Shown here: positions 60,103 through 64,000 of the stretch, in pieces
Layout: the number at the start of each line of letters is the position of its first letter
Numbering within the stretch: position 1 is the first letter of the stretch
Assembly: GCA_031291275.1 (NCBI GenBank)
Contig: JARLJJ010000633.1
Coordinates: 24,726 to 88,725 of the forward strand
Direction of reading: 5' to 3'
Length of the DNA stretch: 64,000 nucleotides
Origin: Formivibrio sp.
Lineage (GTDB): Bacteria > Pseudomonadota > Gammaproteobacteria > Burkholderiales > Chitinibacteraceae
Position numbers and translations under genes: made by a program
The notes under the pieces: generated by a model
Told to the model about the DNA's origin: nothing
Seen by the model: only the letters and a program-made list of their open reading frames with translations
Databases searched by the model: none

Positions 60103-61875
60103 ATGTCAAATTTCACTTCATATTTGCTCCGCCGGGGCGATAATTTCACCTTTCGCATCGCCGTCCCGGCTGACTTGCGTGGCATCATTGGTTTGCGTGA
60201 AATTACTAAGACCCTTTCAACCAGTAATCGGCACAAGGCTGCACCGCTGGCGCTAGAATACGCGGCCAAGACAAAACGCATGTTTTACGAGGTTAGGGTC
60301 GAAATGAATAGCCCAAAAAAATACAAGCCCAGGCAGAAGAGAACACCCGAGCAAGAGCAATTCTTGTCGAGATGGGGGGCTGCGCTCGAAGAGGTGCTGA
60401 GAGATAACGCAGACGCAGTGAATAGCCCCAAAAAATATAAGCCCAGGCAGAAGCGAACACCCGAGCAAGAACAATTCTTGGCGAGATGGGGGGCTGAAGT
60501 CAAAGCGATGATGAGCGGCAACGCAACAGCATATGCGTCAGCTGCTATTTCGACCCCCGACGCAATAGCGGAAGATTCACTTCGTCTGGATTACATCACT
60601 CGCATGATAATGACAGAGCGTGGACCTGAAATGGCTTTTGACGATGCCAAGCCTGAAGACGCAGAAGCCATTGATTCCCACATCAGAACAGCAATTACTG
60701 CATTTTACGCAGCACAAAAGCAAGCTCCAACTCTATCAATCAGTAATGTCGATATTGGCGAATCTGCGCCGATGCTCAATAAAGCAATTGATAAGTTTTT
60801 GGCCGAATATCCGAATAAAAATCCCAAAGGGATGTATGGAAAACACCAGTATGCTTTGCCGCTTTTTCTTGAAGTTGTTGGTGATAAGCCAGTAAGTCGG
60901 ATTGTTCAGTCTGATTTAAATAAATATTTTTCTCTCCTATTGAAGCTTCCGCCTCGATGGAAAGATGAATGCCGTAAGCAAAAAATCAACGTCACTGAAT
61001 TGGCCGAACGAAAACACCTAGAACTAATTGGGCCAAAAACTTTTACATACACTTATCGAACGTGCATTAGCACATTCCTAACGTATTTAGTTGGTGAAGG
61101 CTTCACAAACGCGACAGCCCTAACTGTCAAACCATACAAGTACAAAGGCGTTCGGGTGGCTGGGGAAGACAAACAGCGAGCATTCAAACTGCATGAGCTT
61201 GAACGTCTCTTCTGTGGTCAGGAAATGCAAAAATTTGCATCACGTCCAGACCTTGCGCATTGTTACTGGTTGCCGCATTTGGGGTTATTCACTGGGGCAA
61301 GAATCAATGAGCTTTGCCAGATAAATCCACAGGTAGATGTTTTGCAAGACTCCGAGTCTGGAGAGTGGCACTTATGGATCACGGATGAAACGGAAGCTGA
61401 TTCTCGTATCAGAAAATCAGTGAAGACTGGCGATTCTCGGAAAGTTCCGCTGCACAAAAAACTAATCGAACTCGGTTTTTTGGAGTACGTTATTCGCCTG
61501 AAATCAAAAGGTGAAAAGCTGTTGTTTCCCGCTTGGAAGCCGGTAAATGAAAGGGCGAGCGGAAACGCTGAAGATTGGTTCCGGGATTTATTGCGGGATA
61601 CCGATTTGCGTGATGAAACACCATTTTCCAACATTCTAGGTGCTCATGCATTTCGGCACACACTGTTGACTTATGGGGCAATACAAGAGCCTACCCCGCT
61701 AAGATTGTTCTGTATCACTGGTCATGCGCAGGATGGCGAAGATGAGGATTTGCCCTTCAAGGCAACTGGGGCGGCTAGGGGTTATCTTGATGCGTCACTA
61801 TTGGCGCCTGTGAGAGACAAGGCGGAACTGCTGAATAAACTGGACTATAAAATTAACTTTATCAAGCCTGCATAG
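60103..61875 (+). CDS. Tyrosine integrase with internal tandem duplication
   Basis: 590 residues. Catalytic residues: Arg in FTGARINELCQI, HxxR in HAFRHTLLTYGA, His in CITGHAQD, Tyr in AARGYLDASLL. The N-terminus (SYLLRRGDNFTFRIAVPADL) is DUF6538-like. Residues 68-105 and 106-143 are tandem copies (114 nt), each starting NSPKKYKPRQKRTPEQEQFL. ATG 60103 follows the tRNA terminator. Should integrate the island into tRNA-Ser. Confidence 0.9.
   Translation: MSNFTSYLLRRGDNFTFRIAVPADLRGIIGLREITKTLSTSNRHKAAPLALEYAAKTKRMFYEVRVEMNSPKKYKPRQKRTPEQEQFLSRWGAALEEVLRDNADAVNSPKKYKPRQKRTPEQEQFLARWGAEVKAMMSGNATAYASAAISTPDAIAEDSLRLDYITRMIMTERGPEMAFDDAKPEDAEAIDSHIRTAITAFYAAQKQAPTLSISNVDIGESAPMLNKAIDKFLAEYPNKNPKGMYGKHQYALPLFLEVVGDKPVSRIVQSDLNKYFSLLLKLPPRWKDECRKQKINVTELAERKHLELIGPKTFTYTYRTCISTFLTYLVGEGFTNATALTVKPYKYKGVRVAGEDKQRAFKLHELERLFCGQEMQKFASRPDLAHCYWLPHLGLFTGARINELCQINPQVDVLQDSESGEWHLWITDETEADSRIRKSVKTGDSRKVPLHKKLIELGFLEYVIRLKSKGEKLLFPAWKPVNERASGNAEDWFRDLLRDTDLRDETPFSNILGAHAFRHTLLTYGAIQEPTPLRLFCITGHAQDGEDEDLPFKATGAARGYLDASLLAPVRDKAELLNKLDYKINFIKPA
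60304..60531 (+). repeat. Tandem duplication, 2 x 114 bp, in the integrase gene
   Basis: 60304-60417 and 60418-60531, in frame (38 codons each). The first about 75 nt of each copy are nearly identical, the rest diverged; both copies stay open. Confidence 0.85.
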
Positions 61876-62028
61876 CGCGTATTTTCTGGCTGTCTGAAAT
61901 CGTCTTAAAATTGTCACTGCCAGTCAATCGCACAAGGGTGCCGCCGCTGCGTCGAACGGGCGGTAGGTCCGTCTGCAAACCAATACTGGCGATGCAGCCA
62001 AGGGGTGTTTCTGCCTCGCCAGACCCAA

Positions 62029-62700
62029 CTAATTGAGATTGATTCGACTCAGTACCCGTTGAGCCTGTGTCAGCGACCACTCCCCACCCTTCGTTGTCTT
62101 GATACCCGCTCGGTTTAGCTCGGCAACTATGCCTCGTTGTGACAGGCCGGCCATCTTGTAGCCTTTCAGCGTCAGTGCGAGACGGTCTGCAAAGTCCTGT
62201 GCTGCCTGCTGACGCTGCTCAATGTTCGGCCGCAGGTTCGCGGGGCCGGCAGTACCAAGAGCCACGCCACGTGCTTTTGCTGCGGCCAGCGCGTCTCTGG
62301 TGCGCTTGCTGATCTGGTCACGCTCCCACTCGGCCATGACCGAGTGCATCTGGATCATGGTCTTGTTGGCTTGCGGCATGTCCGCTGCAACGAACTCAAC
62401 CCCGGTTTCTATCAATCCAGACACGAAGTGAACATTACGGGCCAGACGATCCAGTTTGGCAATGATGAGAGTGGCCCCGGTTTTCTTGCAAGCATCGAGA
62501 GCCGCCTTGAGCTGTGGGCGCTTCGCCAATGCGTCAGAACCCTTGCCCGTTTCCACTTCTTCAAATTCTCCTACTCTCTCCCATGCCCCGCCGTTCAGGT
62601 AGGCAGAGACAGCCGCCTTTTGTGCTTCCAGCCCCAAGCCACTTTTCCCTTGCTGCTGAGTTGAAACGCGGTAGTACGCGACAAATCGGCCGTTAGCCAT
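62029..62700 (-). CDS. Serine recombinase (resolvase/invertase family)
   Basis: 223 residues: GRFVAYYRVSTQQQGKSGLG with catalytic Ser, LIIAKLDRLARNVHFVSGLI, and ERDQISKRTRDALAAAKARG. The C-terminal QRGIVAELNRAGIKTTKGGEW is an HTH. Small resolvase type; possibly controls a DNA rearrangement of the island or belongs to a nearby transposon. ATG 62700 with GGAGGG upstream. The 150 bp between it and the integrase hold no gene. Confidence 0.9.
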   Translation of the reverse strand: MANGRFVAYYRVSTQQQGKSGLGLEAQKAAVSAYLNGGAWERVGEFEEVETGKGSDALAKRPQLKAALDACKKTGATLIIAKLDRLARNVHFVSGLIETGVEFVAADMPQANKTMIQMHSVMAEWERDQISKRTRDALAAAKARGVALGTAGPANLRPNIEQRQQAAQDFADRLALTLKGYKMAGLSQRGIVAELNRAGIKTTKGGEWSLTQAQRVLSRINLN

Positions 62701-62801
62701 GATCCACCCTCCTGACAACATAAAAAGACGAACGTTTAATGTGTGTCCAGCCTATCGATTTACTGGTGACATGTCACGCATTTGGTGGTAGTCTCTCATT
62801 T

Positions 62802-63191
62802 ATGGCAAATCTAGATTCATCTCCGGCTGTTGTGAAACGTGGGCCGAAACCTCTAGGTGAGCATACGATGACGGCGGCTGAACGCAAACGCCGTAGTCGC
62901 GCTCGAAAAGCTGCTGAGGGTTCTGCGGAGTTTATGGTCCGTGTTCAAGGCGAAATATTGGCGTTTGTCGATCGATTTGCAGAAGTTGCTGGCTATACTA
63001 GATCACAAATGGTTCAGCAATTTTTGGACATGGCCATTGCGCAAATAGGGATCGCTACAGCTGAGGTTGAACAGATGCAGAAAAACGGAGTGTCTGAAGA
63101 GCAAATTGCAGCTCATCTCCGTCAGGCGTTCAAGATGGTGCCTCAGCAACATGTGATTGAAACCTACAAGGAGATTACCAACACCAAATAA
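62802..63191 (+). CDS. Small DNA-binding protein, possibly ribbon-helix-helix
   Basis: 129 residues: VVKRGPKPLGEHTMTAAERK then basic RRSRARKAAEG, a DNA-binding pattern of plasmid and island regulators, and FMVRVQGEILAFVDRFAEVAG that could form an RHH. Divergent from the serine recombinase. Function as regulator or partition protein is inferred. Confidence 0.6.
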   Translation: MANLDSSPAVVKRGPKPLGEHTMTAAERKRRSRARKAAEGSAEFMVRVQGEILAFVDRFAEVAGYTRSQMVQQFLDMAIAQIGIATAEVEQMQKNGVSEEQIAAHLRQAFKMVPQQHVIETYKEITNTK

Positions 63192-63859
63192 TCATTTACT
63201 CTCGAACTTTATCGGCATCCATACGTTCGGGTTCGAGAGGGCGGCATCATTGATGCCGCAGGGGCAGAAGAAATCTGGCGAAACCCCAACGGTGGAGTTG
63301 GCCCTCAAGGCCGCCGCAGACCGTGCCAGTGAGTGTGAATCGACAAGCGCCGGACCTCAATCTAGTCGATACACGCAACACATAGCTGTGGCTACGGTTG
63401 AGGATTTTTGAACCTATACCATGGGGTGTACCTTGTGGTAGGTCGGGCGTCCAACTAACCCAATCTATATGATGGGGTTAGGGGGAGTTTTGCACCTTTG
63501 ACCTACCCATGGGGTAATACAAATTCAGATTTAAGCCCTTCGGTCTTAATCTGAATAAGAAAAAAGCGCTCAGTGCGTGCCCCTTCATCCACGCTCTCCA
63601 CCGTCTGTCTACAGCTCCAGCAAGCTGTGAATGACCTAGTGGAATAGCGAAGGAGAGGGCGATAGCCCGATCCTTCACCTCTGTCCGGTCTAGATGCCTC
63701 CTCCCCTCCGACTTACTGCTCAACAGTGAATCTAAGAAATCATCAGGGTAACTACCATCTCCTACAGTTTCTAACCAGCACCATGAAGGGTATCCATTGC
63801 GGAAACGAAGAAGGCATGTCAACAAAGCGTCATGAAAATGTCACATATAATCAACTATC
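63192..63859. other. Island stretch without a recognised gene
   Basis: 668 bp. Open frames present on both strands (for example 63478-63825 minus) lack recognisable families and clear SD sites. GGTAGGTC near 63436 and GACCTACC near 63500 form an inverted repeat of 8 bp, purpose unclear. It may be remnant DNA between the island gene and the IS66 element. Confidence 0.5.
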
Positions 63860-64000
63860 GTAAGCCCACGGGGAACCCGTCTTGTTTTAGATGGCGGTGC
63901 CGGGCTGCCAGCGATGGGGCAACAATTCCTCGATCCTGCTATTGGGATGGGTGGGAAGTCTGGAGAGGATGTCTTTCAGATAGGCAAAGGGATCGTGGCC
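63860..64000 (-). mobile_element. IS66-family insertion sequence, end only
   Basis: The end begins GTAAGCCCACGGGGAACC (63860 on), in agreement with IS66 terminal repeats that start GTAAG, followed by the transposase 3' end. The remainder is outside the window. Confidence 0.75.
63887..64000 (-). CDS. IS66 transposase (TnpC), C-terminal part
   Basis: 37 codons in the window: GHDPFAYLKDILSRLPTHPN, then IEELLPHRWQP and a short tail before TAA at 63887. This end is diagnostic of IS66 TnpC. Incomplete because the window stops. Confidence 0.88.
   Translation of the reverse strand, partial: GHDPFAYLKDILSRLPTHPNSRIEELLPHRWQPGTAI

Larger units (their letters stand above)
60000..64000. mobile_element. 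Genomic island at tRNA-Ser (right end outside window)
   Basis: Tyrosine integrase next to tRNA-Ser, a serine recombinase, a small DNA-binding protein and an IS66-type insertion sequence. Lower GC and many A-rich runs in the integrase contrast with the host genes. No second copy of the tRNA 3' end was found before the window stops. Confidence 0.8.

Noticed and set aside
63478..63825. 115-codon minus-strand frame in the island
   Set aside because: No recognised family, no clear start context, adjacent to IS66 end; may be remnant DNA.
1..64000. CRISPR array
   Set aside because: No regularly spaced direct repeats with unique spacers were seen; the only dense repeats are the DGR, the iterons and the integrase duplication.

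Overview
The window joins a near-complete lambdoid-type siphoviral prophage (about 1 to 35,200; its left end lies outside) to a stretch of betaproteobacterial chromosome (about 35,300 to 60,000) and to the start of a second mobile island beside a tRNA-Ser gene (60,000 to 64,000). The host genes (PhaR and phasin for polyhydroxyalkanoate, an RpfE-type protein, LolC/LolD next to RecJ, SufS-SufE, NodT-EmrA-EmrB) fit a betaproteobacterium; genus cannot be told from the sequence.

Positions 1 to 4,916 form a leftward operon carrying a diversity-generating retroelement (DGR): two small genes, a Cys-rich protein, a dNMP kinase, a 34-residue membrane protein, three target genes with DUF1566/C-type-lectin-like ends, an Avd accessory protein, a template repeat (TR) and a reverse transcriptase (RT), then a PP-loop ATPase cut by the window edge. 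Comparing the TR with the three variable repeats (VRs) gives 33 substitutions in the core, all at TR adenines. Each VR is followed at an identical 32-nt spacing by a GC-rich hairpin with a GCAA loop, absent beside the TR.

Positions 5,000 to 9,800 are the immunity and early region: a SLATT-type membrane protein, a DUF4258/XRE toxin-antitoxin pair, a secreted OmlA-like moron, an S24-family CI repressor, a YdaS/Cro-type regulator and a CII-like activator, with two groups of shared operator half-sites (TACAACT/AGTTGTA). A primase-helicase follows, with an iteron-like array of twelve 9-mers that may be the phage origin. The late genes run rightward from 12,465 to 34,132: terminase, a Q-like antiterminator, GpZ, a gpW-like protein, portal, a protease-capsid fusion, head-tail proteins, tail tube, a frameshifted G/T chaperone, tape measure, a gene-transfer-agent-like tail tip set (DUF2460, DUF2163, NlpC/P60, J-like), a tail protein ending in a Hint domain, an S74 fibre, and a lysis cassette with Rz/Rz1. 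Several intrinsic terminators sit between late genes, as expected if transcription depends on antitermination.

The chromosomal part encodes NudB, a lactate/malate dehydrogenase, SufS-SufE, an HDOD protein, lipoprotein export (LolC/E, LolD), an RpfE-type protein, RecJ, a macrodomain protein, phasin and PhaR, RimO, TcdA, an ArnT-like glycosyltransferase, a tripartite drug pump with its TetR regulator, a MATE pump, ThpR and class I fumarase. The right-hand island begins with a tyrosine integrase holding an internal tandem duplication, then a serine recombinase, a DNA-binding protein and the end of an IS66-family transposase.
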